Part shown: piece after piece, positions 49,383-57,451 of the stretch | Numbering within the stretch: position 1 is the stretch's first letter | Layout: every line of letters starts with the position of its first letter | Assembly (NCBI RefSeq): GCF_000025265.1 | Contig: NC_013739.1 | Location: 5,504,001-5,568,000, forward strand | Source of the DNA: Conexibacter woesei DSM 14684 | GTDB taxonomy: Bacteria; Actinomycetota; Thermoleophilia; Solirubrobacterales; Solirubrobacteraceae | DNA: 64,000 nt | Reading direction: 5' to 3' | Made by a program: the position numbers and the translations under genes | The notes under the pieces: model-generated | What the model was told of the DNA's origin: nothing | The model's input: only the letters and a program-made list of their open reading frames with translations | Databases searched by the model: none

Positions 49383-50666
49383 ATGTCGGAGCGCCTTGCA
49401 CAGATTCGCGGCGAAACGCAGATGCTCTTCACTCAGGCCGACCTTGCGGACTGGCTGGCATCACTGCAAAGCAACTGCCAGGCAAAAATCTCCGACGCAA
49501 GCGAGGATGAGTTGCTCGGCGCGGATGTGGATGCCTGGGTGGCCCAGGTCGCCGAGGCGTTCACCGTCGAGCCCGTTGTGATCCGCCGCGATGAGGTCGA
49601 GCTGGAGGACGTCGGCGAGTCCCAGGTCGACGTTCGCTATGACCAGAACCGAGCCATCTTCGACACTACCCAACCTTTCCTGATCCCGGGACGCAGGGCG
49701 GTCATTCATATCCCGTTCACGGGCGATGAGACGCTGCTGCGATGTCGCCCACGGCAGTGGTCGATGAGCCCACCCCGCGCGGCCATCGGTAAAGACGAGA
49801 TCAAACTGTTCTTCGAGTGGCCGCACGACCATAAACCCCCGATCAAGACGACGACCGACGCACTCATCGCGGCTATCGAGCAGCACGCGAGCTGGCAACA
49901 ACCCGACATCGAGGCCCACAACCGCGACCTGCCGGGCCTCGCACGCCACGCCATCGCCACGCGACGTCAACGGGTACTCGCCGACCGCGAGCATCTCGAC
50001 GGCCTCGGCATCCCTGTGCGCCGCAGCACCGACGCACCACGAACGTTTTCCGCGCCCGGCATCACGCGCCGACCGTCGCCCACGCCGCCTCGGCAAAGAG
50101 CCGCAGCCTCGACGCCGCTCGAACCCACTCTCGTCGGCGAGTTCTACGCGCATATCCTGGGTGTCGTCTCGGCGATGGCTCGCGGCATGGAACGCACGCC
50201 CGGCAACTACGCCAGCTGGGACGAGGAACAGCTCCGCGATGCACTGCTCGTTCTTCTCAATACGCACTACGAGGGCCAGGCCACAGGCGAAACCTTCAAC
50301 AAGAGCGGCAAGACCGACATCCTCATCCGTGTCGAGGACCGCAACGTGTTCGTCGCCGAGTGCAAGTGGTGGTCAGGACCTGCGGCGTTCGCGCTGCCTG
50401 ACCGCGAGGAGTCATCTGCGCTCGACCAGCTGCTCGGGTACACGACCTGGCGCGATGCCAAGCTCGCGCTCGTGATGTTCGTGGATCGCAAGGACATGGG
50501 TCGTGTCCTCGCGGCCGCCCGGGAAACGCTCGCCAACCATCCAGCCTTTGAGGATTGGCAACAGGGCTCGACTGAGGGTGAGTTGCGCTGCCGGGTGCGG
50601 TTACCCGACCACGAGGAGCGCCGCGCCGACCTGGCGGTGGTCTTCGTGCACCTGCCGCGCGACTAG
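49383..50666 (+). CDS. PD-(D/E)XK nuclease-like protein, 427 aa
   Basis: The C-terminal third holds the nuclease core: LRDALLVLLNTHYEGQATGE, then KTDILIRVEDRNVFVAECKW (D-x10-15-ExK) and a conserved Gln-containing helix SSALDQLLGYTTWRDAKLAL. This is the restriction-endonuclease-like fold (RecB/Mrr-type catalytic Asp, Glu, Lys). The N-terminal ~230 residues (FTQADLADWLASLQSNCQAK; VIHIPFTGDETLLRCRPRQW) are an unrecognised alpha/beta domain, joined by a Ser/Pro/Arg linker. There is no methylase or helicase neighbour. It could be a stand-alone defence or mobile-element nuclease; the target is unknown. Confidence 0.75.
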   Translation: MSERLAQIRGETQMLFTQADLADWLASLQSNCQAKISDASEDELLGADVDAWVAQVAEAFTVEPVVIRRDEVELEDVGESQVDVRYDQNRAIFDTTQPFLIPGRRAVIHIPFTGDETLLRCRPRQWSMSPPRAAIGKDEIKLFFEWPHDHKPPIKTTTDALIAAIEQHASWQQPDIEAHNRDLPGLARHAIATRRQRVLADREHLDGLGIPVRRSTDAPRTFSAPGITRRPSPTPPRQRAAASTPLEPTLVGEFYAHILGVVSAMARGMERTPGNYASWDEEQLRDALLVLLNTHYEGQATGETFNKSGKTDILIRVEDRNVFVAECKWWSGPAAFALPDREESSALDQLLGYTTWRDAKLALVMFVDRKDMGRVLAAARETLANHPAFEDWQQGSTEGELRCRVRLPDHEERRADLAVVFVHLPRD

Positions 50667-50729
50667 CAAGACGCGTCGCTACATGCTTCTCGTCGTCAAG
50701 TCGCCGTCTCGGATGCCAGGGCACATTGG

Positions 50730-50800
50730 ACCTGGCGGAGGTAGCGGGAGCGACGGGGGTCAAACCCCCGATTTACACTTCGGATCGAGATTCGGCTCTA
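50730..50800 (-). other. degenerate tRNA-3'-end-like element
   Basis: The minus strand reads AAATCGGGGGTTTGACCCCC then GTCGCTCCCGCTACC. The stem CGGGG/CCCCG with a 7-base loop (GTTTGAC) and the tail match a tRNA T-arm and acceptor strand, but invariant T-loop bases are changed and no 5' half or anticodon arm is found, so it is not a working tRNA. It may be an old att scar; alternatively it is a simple terminator hairpin for the gene ending at 50666. Confidence 0.4.
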
Positions 50801-50988
50801 AGCGGCACGACATCGACCCCGGCAACCCGCGCTCGCACTTGCGCGGCGCGCAGAACGTCGGCGATGCGCTGCACCCGGTCGGGGCCTGACAGCGATTGCG
50901 GCCACGCCGCCGGCTCGTGCACTGCGATCTCGAAGTCGAGATCGGGGGCGTCGGATGGCACGCTGCCCAGCCGCAGACCGTAGATCAC
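50773..50988 (-). CDS. small hypothetical protein, 71 aa
   Basis: GTG start at 50988 overlaps the upstream stop (GTGA). Reads MIYGLRLGSVPSDAPDLDFE and AVHEPAAWPQSLSGPDRVQR; no family recognised. Kept because of the coupled overlap in a four-gene operon. It is the last gene of that operon. Confidence 0.5.
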   Translation of the reverse strand: MIYGLRLGSVPSDAPDLDFEIAVHEPAAWPQSLSGPDRVQRIADVLRAAQVRARVAGVDVVPLRAESRSEV

Positions 50989-51371
50989 GGGATTGAACCG
51001 CGCGCGGCGAAGTGCTTTCCCGCCACGTCCTCATCGGCTGCACGAACGCGGACGGGCACCTGTGTGGTGGGGTTCATCGCCTCGAACGTGGCGAGCCGAT
51101 TTGCGAGGACCGCCTTCCAGGGGAACCGCACCCGAAGCCCTTTGCCGAGGGCGTCCACGGCGAGCGCGACGACCGCGCTCACGCTCGCCTTCGCGACGGG
51201 ACCATTGACCGACACGATCGCGACGGTCACGGCCGCCACAACTGGCAACACGCGTATGAGCGCGTAGGTTGCGAAGGCGGCCACAACGCGCCACAGGCAC
51301 TTGACGCCCTCGAACTCGCAGAGCGCCGCAGCCATGTCGCGAACGGAACGCTCGGGGACGGCCACCGCCAT
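50985..51371 (-). CDS. small membrane protein, 128 aa
   Basis: Two adjacent membrane spans (WRVVAAFATYALIRVLPVVA; AVTVAIVSVNGPVAKASVSA) are followed by a soluble C-terminus (KGLRVRFPWKAVLANRLATF; QVPVRVRAADEDVAGKHFAA). Function not recognised. Thirteen bases follow the GIY-YIG-like fragment upstream, and the 3' end is coupled to the 71-aa gene. Confidence 0.6.
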   Translation of the reverse strand: MAVAVPERSVRDMAAALCEFEGVKCLWRVVAAFATYALIRVLPVVAAVTVAIVSVNGPVAKASVSAVVALAVDALGKGLRVRFPWKAVLANRLATFEAMNPTTQVPVRVRAADEDVAGKHFAARGSIP

Positions 51372-51384
51372 GAGTCTCGCCCGC

Positions 51385-51642
51385 CTACTCGCGCCCGAGC
51401 GCTTCGGCTTGTGCCTTGAACCGCGCGCGAGCGGCAGACATGGTGTCGTGGAAGGGATGGTGGCGATTGTCGCGGAGGTTGAGCGGAGGAGTCAGCGACG
51501 CGATCACTGCCGCCTCGACGATCCACGGGTCTTCGATGGGACGACCGTCCCCGAACCACATACTCGCGCCGCGCGGCAGTTCCAGCTCTCGTGCTGCCCC
51601 GTGCAGCTGCGGTTCGGACTCGCACGACATGCCGACCGTCAT
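51385..51642 (-). CDS. GIY-YIG-like protein fragment, 85 aa
   Basis: The reading LPRGASMWFGDGRPIEDPWI, EAAVIASLTPPLNLRDNRHH and PFHDTMSAARARFKAQA matches the C-terminal half of GIY-YIG superfamily proteins (the E..L.....PPLN...N..HPFH.. block). The N-terminal GIY-YIG strands and catalytic Arg are missing, so it is truncated or an adapted remnant. The start overlaps the stop of the upstream 251-aa gene (ATGA), which supports real translation. Confidence 0.55.
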   Translation of the reverse strand: MTVGMSCESEPQLHGAARELELPRGASMWFGDGRPIEDPWIVEAAVIASLTPPLNLRDNRHHPFHDTMSAARARFKAQAEALGRE

Positions 51643-52394
51643 CTCCGGCTATCGGCCGTCGTGACATAGCCAGGCGAGTAGCGCTCCATGACAGCAGCGG
51701 CCATCTCGGAAACACCGACGAACTCCTCGGCGATGATCCGCGAGGAGAGACGTCCGGGGTCCAGCTTCCCGAAAGAGTGCAGATGCTCGGGCTTCGGATG
51801 GATCGCGGCGTTGCGCAGCGCGAGCGCTCGCTTGAAGCTCGCCCACAACAGCGCCGAGTGCTTGATCGACTGAAGCCCGAGTGCGGCCGGGAGCGCATCG
51901 CCGAAGCGTTCCTTGGTCTTCAGCCACAGGATCTGCTCGCGATCGAGTCTCTCGCCAACCCGCTTCCCTGCCTTCGGGGTATAGACGGCATCGACCGGCA
52001 GGATCTCCGCCGCAAACGCCTCCAACGCCTCCATAGCAGTGATACACGCGCGCGCTCCGAGATGCTGGAGGTCCACGATCGCCGTGCTGTCGGCAATGTG
52101 GATTTCGCCATCGGACTGCCGTTTACGGCTCTTCCGAGCCCGGGCGAGCAACTGCACGGCGCGCTTCTCGTCCCTGCGGGCGTCGAGCAGGAGCACGTAC
52201 GGCATCAGCGCCTCGTAGAACCGGACCTCGCCCACACCCGGCATCTCCGCCACCGCGACCGCCGCGAGGATGTCACCCACTCTGAGCCCGGGCGCCTCCA
52301 TGGTTACGCGGGCCTGACGGACACGCCGGTCCACCAGTGCTGACGGCTTCGTCGGCGCCGGACCCTTCTTTCGCTGCCTGCGCTTGCTTGTCAT
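51639..52394 (-). CDS. HEPN-like domain protein, 251 aa
   Basis: First gene of a four-gene minus-strand operon. A basic N-terminus (MTSKRRQRKKGPAPTKPSAL) is followed by alpha/beta text (GVGEVRFYEALMPYVLLLDA) and then a helical domain ARACITAMEALEAFAAEILP ... SALLWASFKRALALRNAAIH. The last part contains R-N-A-A-I-H, an Rx4H motif, at the position where HEPN ribonuclease domains have it, and MEALEAFAAE resembles the first HEPN helix. HEPN proteins are often toxins or defence RNases. The assignment rests on motif and helix pattern only. Confidence 0.55.
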   Translation of the reverse strand: MTSKRRQRKKGPAPTKPSALVDRRVRQARVTMEAPGLRVGDILAAVAVAEMPGVGEVRFYEALMPYVLLLDARRDEKRAVQLLARARKSRKRQSDGEIHIADSTAIVDLQHLGARACITAMEALEAFAAEILPVDAVYTPKAGKRVGERLDREQILWLKTKERFGDALPAALGLQSIKHSALLWASFKRALALRNAAIHPKPEHLHSFGKLDPGRLSSRIIAEEFVGVSEMAAAVMERYSPGYVTTADSRR

Positions 52395-52635
52395 CTGCGC
52401 GGAGAGTAGGTCCCGCCCGCTACTCGATTCAAGAGACGCCCCGCCTGCCTGTGCAGCACAAGGGCAGATTCGCGAGTCGTCATTTCACGCCCACCTCCGA
52501 AACAAGGCATGGCGTGACGACAAGGTTCGGCACCGCATCGAGGTCCGCCGGCTGAACCGCCCCGTCGGAACGCTGGCCGCGACCGGGCGCGGGCCGTGCC
52601 CGCGCCGTTCCCACGTCAGATTCGCGCCTCACGCG

Positions 52636-53574
52636 CTACGCGCCGGTGAGGTCGGGCATCCCACGGAAACGGCGGTACGCCGCCCGGATTGCGGATGCGT
52701 TCTCTCCACAGACGTCGATGCGACCTTCGAGTACGTCGCGGTCCCTGGTCGGGGGTGCCGCGGCGCGCAGGTAGTCCACTGTGGCGCCGCCGAGCACGTC
52801 GACCGCGATGAGCAGCGGCGCTACCGCCAACCCTTCGTCGAAGGTCGCGCGGGGGAGAAAGCGGCCGTCGGGCTGCACCTCAAGGTGATGCTGGACGAGC
52901 TCCTGCCACGCCCCGTGCACGTAGCTGCTCTGAACGCCGAAGTACGGGCCGTAGAGGTCTTCGACGCCGAGCGCTTTAAACCGTCCGAACGCCCCGCCCT
53001 TGGACCAGGGTGCCCGGGATACGGGGTCAACATCCTCTGGCTCGACTTCCGCCGTCCGGAAGGCAGCCTCGATTCCCTCAAGCATTCCGTGCTCCATTGG
53101 CATGACCACTCCACCGCGCTCCTCGATCGCGGCTACAACCCGGTCGCGCAACTGCTTTTCGAGCTTCAACGAATGGCGCACGAACGCCTCGTACGTAGCA
53201 TCCGATCCATGCGTGATCAGGTACCGGAGATTGATCGCGGTCTCGATCGCGCCACGCAGTACAAAGGCGAAGAGCTCCATCCCCGGCGGATCACAGAACC
53301 GAAGGAGTCCGCCATGCAGCTTCGCCAGCCGGACCATCTGGCCAGCGAGAACCGCCTCGTTGCGCGTGAGGGTTCGCGGCGCACCGTCGTCGCCAATCCA
53401 GCGAACGCGCGCGACCAACGCCACAGACTGCTCAAGTTCCCTCAACACGGCGAGCGCTTCATTCGCGAAAGCTCGCTCGTCGGTGGCACGAAGCAACGTC
53501 TGTTCGTCCACGAGTCTCCCGGAGTAGTCGCAGCTCTCAAGGCCGCGAGGCTCCATCCCAACAAACGTCAGCAT
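52636..53574 (-). CDS. DUF5677-like protein, 312 aa
   Basis: Helical protein. The block PPGMELFAFVLRGAIETAIN then LRYLITHGSDATYEAFVRHS is the pattern of DUF5677/DUF6988-type proteins (R...E.A.NL.YL). A second block FGVQSSYVHGAWQELVQHHL holds a His-rich motif (YVHG) usual near the end of these domains. Some relatives are distant HEPN-fold proteins in defence islands. It is the second minus-strand gene in a row with such a look. Role unknown. Confidence 0.62.
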   Translation of the reverse strand: MLTFVGMEPRGLESCDYSGRLVDEQTLLRATDERAFANEALAVLRELEQSVALVARVRWIGDDGAPRTLTRNEAVLAGQMVRLAKLHGGLLRFCDPPGMELFAFVLRGAIETAINLRYLITHGSDATYEAFVRHSLKLEKQLRDRVVAAIEERGGVVMPMEHGMLEGIEAAFRTAEVEPEDVDPVSRAPWSKGGAFGRFKALGVEDLYGPYFGVQSSYVHGAWQELVQHHLEVQPDGRFLPRATFDEGLAVAPLLIAVDVLGGATVDYLRAAAPPTRDRDVLEGRIDVCGENASAIRAAYRRFRGMPDLTGA

Positions 53575-53665
53575 CGGCAGAAAAGCAACGGATCGCTCAC
53601 GCGCTGAAACGTAGCTCAGGTGCAGTCACGTGCTCGTCACTCAGCCTGACGGCCGCCATCCTCAC

Positions 53666-54382
53666 TCAGTAGCAGGCGAGGCGCAGGTCTTCGCGCACGC
53701 GGCGCGGGACGCCGCAGCCGCCACCGTTGCCATACTGATGGCGTCGCCAACCAGGGCCGTCACGGCGGACCGTCGTGACATCGGGTTGCACGCTGCACCA
53801 GGATTCGGCCGGGAGTATCAAGACGGCGGCCCAGTCTTCGTCCGACAGGGACATCCGGGTAGTGAATCGCACGCACTCGGCGCCGTAGGTTCTGATCGCT
53901 GCGCGTATTGGCGCCTGGGGCAAGATCCTCGTGCGCTCCGGCACGGTCGGCGGTCGAGTTCCGCCGAGTTGCGGGTAGGGGATGTCTTCGACGCGCAGGC
54001 CTCCGGGATCAACCGCCTCGGTCCAGAGGGCGAGTCGTCGGAGCGTCGCGCAGCGGACCTGGATCACGCCGGTTCCGATCCATGCGATACGGCACGCGTG
54101 GCCCGCGACACGGGTCGCGTATCCGTACGAGCGTCCGCGTTCGTCTCCTCCGCCGACCATGACGCGTCTCGGAATCGTCGACCGCATCTCGTACCAGGCA
54201 TCGGCAACCGCGAACGCGTCGGCGCAGCCGGCGTTCGCGGCCAGCATTCGGATCTTGTAGCGGGACGACCCGTCTGCGACGGCTCGTCCCTCGCATCTGG
54301 CGACGGCACCCGCGCTTACGCTCGTCGCGAGCAGCGCGAGCACGACAAGCGCCCCGATCGCCTTCTTTATTGTTCGCCCCAT
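53666..54382 (-). CDS. exported hypothetical protein, 238 aa
   Basis: ATG 54382 gives a clean signal peptide (TIKKAIGALVVLALLATSVS then AGAVARC). The mature protein has several Cys (CEGRAVADGSS, ANAGCADAFAVADAWYEMRS, CRIAWIGTGVIQVRC, SWCSVQPDVTTVRR, GGGCGVP) and likely disulfides. The ending RRVREDLRLACY is unremarkable. No family recognised. An in-frame earlier start would add 28 residues before the signal peptide and is unlikely. Confidence 0.65.
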   Translation of the reverse strand: MGRTIKKAIGALVVLALLATSVSAGAVARCEGRAVADGSSRYKIRMLAANAGCADAFAVADAWYEMRSTIPRRVMVGGGDERGRSYGYATRVAGHACRIAWIGTGVIQVRCATLRRLALWTEAVDPGGLRVEDIPYPQLGGTRPPTVPERTRILPQAPIRAAIRTYGAECVRFTTRMSLSDEDWAAVLILPAESWCSVQPDVTTVRRDGPGWRRHQYGNGGGCGVPRRVREDLRLACY

Positions 54383-54851
54383 TCCCGGTCCGGTGTGCCT
54401 GGCACGGTAGTGACCGCGCTTCGGCGGGGCAACGGGAAGCGACATCCAGCACCGCACTCGACCCAAGCCCGGCCTCGCCAGTCTCCCTCGATCACGGACA
54501 ACCTTCTGCCCAGAGCACCGCCGCCAGGCGGTGAAACTCCACCTATAGGCGGACTCACGAATCGGAGGCGGAAACGCTGGATCCGGCTACCTTTCGCCAA
54601 CGTTCGTCTTGCATTCCGCCATCGCGTCTGATCTTGTCGGCCGCTCGACAAAGTGAAAAGTTGGTCCGGACGAGCGCAGCAACGCCCGCCCGGACCGGTT
54701 GCACCGAAGGTTCGAGCTTCGGCGCACCACACACCGTAGACCGTCACGGCTGGTTGTTGGCGCGTTAACCCGCCACGCGAGCGTGATGGTCGCGCTGGTG
54801 TTGCGATCGTCCGCGCGTGCCTTTCGGTGCTCGACCGAGGGAGGATCCGCG
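54383..54851. other. 469-base gap with no recognisable gene
   Basis: Holds two imperfect hairpins (GGTCCGG...CCGGACC near 54664-54700; CCGAAGG...CTTCGG near 54705-54722) and presumably the promoter of the regulator operon starting at 54852. Nothing else was seen. Confidence 0.5.
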
Positions 54852-55256
54852 ATGCGGCTCATGCTCACGCGCGTTCAACGGGATGCGCTCTATCTGGCGG
54901 TTACGTCGGACCTGACGGGGATCGGCGACATCTACATCGCGTTCGATCGCGGGGACATCGAGGACGCCAGAGTGCTGCGGCTGCTCTACGGCGGCGCAAT
55001 GCGCCTGTTGGACGACATCGGCTGGGGTGCAGACGATCCCGGTGAGGAGTTCGCGATCACGATGCCGGCCGGCGTGCTCGCCCGCACCCTGCGCCACCTG
55101 AACGAACGGACAGCGGACGCCGCGCGCGTCCACGTCGATGCACACGCCGAGGAGGAACGCGCGGCACGGGACTGCATCGTCGGCTGCGCCGTGATCGGCC
55201 AGTTGCTGGCGCAGTTGGCCGAGTACCCGCCGGCTGACGAGGTGGTCGGATGGTGA
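54852..55256 (+). CDS. hypothetical protein, 134 aa, first gene of regulator operon
   Basis: ATG 54852 has a ribosome site GAGGGAGG. Mostly helical: MLTRVQRDALYLAVTSDLTG, DIEDARVLRLLYGGAMRLLD, EEERAARDCIVGCAVIGQLL. No family recognised. It overlaps the XRE gene by seven bases. Small helical proteins in this place often accompany conjugative-element control genes. Confidence 0.65.
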   Translation: MRLMLTRVQRDALYLAVTSDLTGIGDIYIAFDRGDIEDARVLRLLYGGAMRLLDDIGWGADDPGEEFAITMPAGVLARTLRHLNERTADAARVHVDAHAEEERAARDCIVGCAVIGQLLAQLAEYPPADEVVGW

Positions 55257-55579
55257 CCTCACCAGCGGAACGCAACGCCGCCGAGGTCCGTCGCGCGCTC
55301 GGGCTCGCGATCCGCGAGCTGCGCGTGCGGCGCGGCATCGAGACGGTGTCACTCGGGTTCGTGGACAGCTTCCTGGCGGCGGTCGAGCGGGGAGAGACGA
55401 ACCTCTCGTTCCCGCAGCTCTCGACCCTGTGCGCCGAACTCGGCGTGCGGGTGTCGGAGCTGGTGGCGCTCTACGAGCGCAACGTCGCTGCCAGCCGTTG
55501 CCTGCGCCGCTGCGCACGGATACAGGCGCTGCGCGACCGGCGCCGAGCCCACCAGCAGCGGGCCGAGGAGCGGGTGTGA
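55250..55579 (+). CDS. XRE-like DNA-binding protein, 109 aa
   Basis: RRALGLAIRELRVRRGIETV then VDSFLAAVERGETNLSFPQL and AELGVRVSELVALYERNV form an XRE-type HTH, but the usual second helix (LSQEELA) is replaced by TVSLGF-VDSF, so the recognition geometry is altered. The C-terminus has CLRRCARIQALRDRRRAHQQ. It is a close paralogue of the next gene (shared ELRVRRG...ERGE.N..F..L...YERNV) that has kept the scaffold and changed the DNA-reading helices. Confidence 0.72.
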   Translation: MVTSPAERNAAEVRRALGLAIRELRVRRGIETVSLGFVDSFLAAVERGETNLSFPQLSTLCAELGVRVSELVALYERNVAASRCLRRCARIQALRDRRRAHQQRAEERV

Positions 55580-55845
55580 TGGCGGCCCCGATCTCACCGG
55601 AGCACCGTGCGCTCGGGCGTGCGGTGCGCGAGCTGCGCGTTCGTCGCGGGCTCTCGCAGGAGCAGCTTGGGATGGCGTCGGAGATCCATCGCAACTACGT
55701 CGGCGCGATCGAGCGCGGCGAGATCAACCCGACGTTCCGCGTCCTGCTCAAGCTCGAACGCGGCCTCGACCTCTCCCTCTCCCGGCTGCTGGAGGTCTAC
55801 GAGCGCAACGTCGAGGAGATGACCGACCAGCGCGGAGCGACGTAG
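55579..55845 (+). CDS. XRE-family transcriptional regulator, 88 aa
   Basis: Canonical HTH: LGRAVRELRVRRGLSQEQLG then MASEIHRNYVGAIERGEINP and TFRVLLKLERGLDLSLSRLL. Start overlaps the previous stop (TGATG). Likely the working repressor of this operon, with the altered paralogue upstream possibly acting as partner or antagonist. Confidence 0.88.
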   Translation: MAAPISPEHRALGRAVRELRVRRGLSQEQLGMASEIHRNYVGAIERGEINPTFRVLLKLERGLDLSLSRLLEVYERNVEEMTDQRGAT

Positions 55846-55847
55846 CC

Positions 55848-56072
55848 ATGACGAAGTCGATGACGCTGCGGCTGGACGACGAGCGGGCCGCCACGCTAAT
55901 GCTCGTCGCCCGTATCGACGGCGTCACGGTCACCGACTGCGTCAGGCTCGCCATCGACGCCCACGCGCGAGCGCGACGCGCTGATCCCCGCTGGCGACGA
56001 CGTGCCGAGGAGCACCTGCGCTGGGTGGCGCAGCATGCCGCCCCGCCCCAGCAGGACGAGGGGGAGTCGTGA
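55848..56072 (+). CDS. ribbon-helix-helix-like protein, 74 aa
   Basis: KSMTLRLDDERAATLMLVAR then IDGVTVTDCVRLAIDAHARA: a beta strand followed by two helices, the RHH pattern, then a basic/acidic tail. RHH proteins near conjugation genes often bind the transfer origin or control the relaxase operon. The start is two bases after the XRE stop. Confidence 0.72.
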   Translation: MTKSMTLRLDDERAATLMLVARIDGVTVTDCVRLAIDAHARARRADPRWRRRAEEHLRWVAQHAAPPQQDEGES

Positions 56073-56410
56073 CCAGACCGGCCCGGATCGTGACGACCGT
56101 GCGGTTCGACGTTGACCTGTGGGAACGGCTCGGGACACTCGCTGCCTATCGCGGCGTCGCACGTGCGGAGCTGGTCCGCGACGCCGCACGCGAGCACGTC
56201 GTGCGACTCGAACAGCGCGACAGACTCGCGCAGCTCGACCGATCGACCCGCGAACTGGCCGAAATGCAGCACCTGCTGGAGACACGTGTGGAGAGCATCG
56301 CGCGTGTCCTCGACGCCGTGGTGCGCGAGACGCGGGCGCTCGTGCAACGCAATCGCCTCGTGCGGCACGGAGCGGTCGCGGGAGGTGGCTCCAGTGGCCC
56401 GCGACCGTAG
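56069..56410 (+). CDS. ribbon-helix-helix-like protein with coiled coil, 113 aa
   Basis: GTG start, GTGA-type overlap with the previous gene. RIVTTVRFDVDLWERLGTLA and AYRGVARAELVRDAAREHVV give an RHH-type N-terminus; LEQRDRLAQLDRSTRELAEM and LETRVESIARVLDAVVRETR form a coiled coil. The arrangement resembles accessory MobC/TraJ-type proteins that bind beside a transfer origin, by layout only. Confidence 0.68.
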   Translation: MTRPARIVTTVRFDVDLWERLGTLAAYRGVARAELVRDAAREHVVRLEQRDRLAQLDRSTRELAEMQHLLETRVESIARVLDAVVRETRALVQRNRLVRHGAVAGGGSSGPRP

Positions 56411-56726
56411 CCCAGGCGATCGGTCAGCGGACCGGTGGCCGCGCGTGACGATCGTCGCGTTCGAGGCGCCGATCACGCTGGTGACGAGCGATGGCCGGAG
56501 GTGCGAGGCGACGATCAGCGTCGGCGACAAGCGCGGGAACGTCCTCGCCGTGAGGCTCGACAACGGCACGCCGGTCGCGTACTTCGCGACCGAAGACGTA
56601 GTCGCGGGGCTGGCCATCGACGCCAGTCTCAGCGCGCTCGATGCCTATGGCGTCCGGCGCGATGAGCTGCACCGTGCTCTCGCCGATCTCGGCATCCGCA
56701 CCGACCTTCCGCACCGCGAGGGCTAA
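56394..56726 (+). CDS. hypothetical protein, 110 aa
   Basis: GTG 56394 has a ribosome site (GGGAGGTGG) inside the previous gene; a GTG at 56446 would give a shorter form. The body reads VTIVAFEAPITLVTSDGRRC, VLAVRLDNGTPVAYFATEDV, ALDAYGVRRDELHRALADLG: a small beta-sheet then helix. Not recognised. Its stop overlaps the convergent BTAD-gene stop. Confidence 0.6.
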   Translation: MARDRSPGDRSADRWPRVTIVAFEAPITLVTSDGRRCEATISVGDKRGNVLAVRLDNGTPVAYFATEDVVAGLAIDASLSALDAYGVRRDELHRALADLGIRTDLPHREG

Positions 56727-57451
56727 GTGCTCCTCGGCTCGGGCGCGAGCAGCGCCCGGTAAAGGGCGGTCGTCTCGGGCTCCGGTCGGAGCCCGAGACG
56801 GTCGTCGAGCAGCCCCGCGAGCGCGTCGTAGCGCGCCGTGACCGCGTCGCGCTGTCCGGCCCGCGCTTCGGCGTCGAGCGCAGCGCGCCAGCACGGTTCG
56901 TGCAGTTCGTCGAGTGCGATCCCGCGCTCGGCGGCGTCGAGCGCGCGACGCGGCTCGTCGAGTTCGACCCACGTCTCGGCGAGGCGGTGCAGCAGCTCGA
57001 CGCGCTCGACGCGCAGCCGCCGCTGGTGCCCTTCGGCCCACGCGTGATCGACGCCGTCGAGCGGCGCTCCGCGCCACAGCGCGTCGGCGCGGCCGAGCAG
57101 GCGCGCGCGGTCGGCGACGCGGTCGGCCGCGTCGGCGCGGCGCAGCAGCGGCGGCAGCTCGTCGAGGTCGACGGCGAGCCGGTCGCGGTCGAGGCGGTAG
57201 CGGCCGTCATCGGAGACGAACGCGTCGCCAAGCGTCTTTCTGGCCTCGCTGGTCGCCTGCCACAGGCGCGGCTGGCTGCGACGCGGGTCGGTGTCGGGCC
57301 AGAGCGCTTCGAGCAGTCGGTCGCGTGTCGCGCCATCCGGGTGCAGCGCGAGGTAGGCGATCAGCTCGCGCGTCGAGGACCGTCTCGGCAGCGGCGCGCC
57401 GTCGAGCGCGAACGGGCCGAGCAGCCCGACGCGGACGTTAGGCGCCGGCGC
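56723..57451 (-). pseudogene. SARP/BTAD transcriptional activator, 5' end missing
   Basis: The minus-strand frame is open for ~242 codons: NVRVGLLGPFALDGAPLPRR, STRELIAYLALHPDGATRDR and LLEALWPDTDPRRSQPRLWQ are the OmpR-like winged helix of SARP proteins. The BTAD helical repeat domain follows (RRLRVERVELLHRLAETWVE, PCWRAALDAEARAGQRDAVT) and the end is RLGLRPEPETTALYRALLAP. No start codon exists: eight codons before NVRVG an in-frame TAG occurs inside the palindrome at 57439-57454. The domain begins normally, so just the start, or a longer N-terminal region as in LysM-SARP fusions, was lost. The frame itself is intact. Confidence 0.72.

Noticed and set aside
52384-53607. Plus-strand frame (~407 codons) opposite the DUF5677-like gene
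   Set aside because: Shadow; no domain and poor start context.
56424-57336. Other minus-strand frames (217 and 235 codons) over the SARP region
   Set aside because: Ser/Arg/Ala-rich shadows; the third frame contains the true SARP/BTAD text but lacks a start codon.
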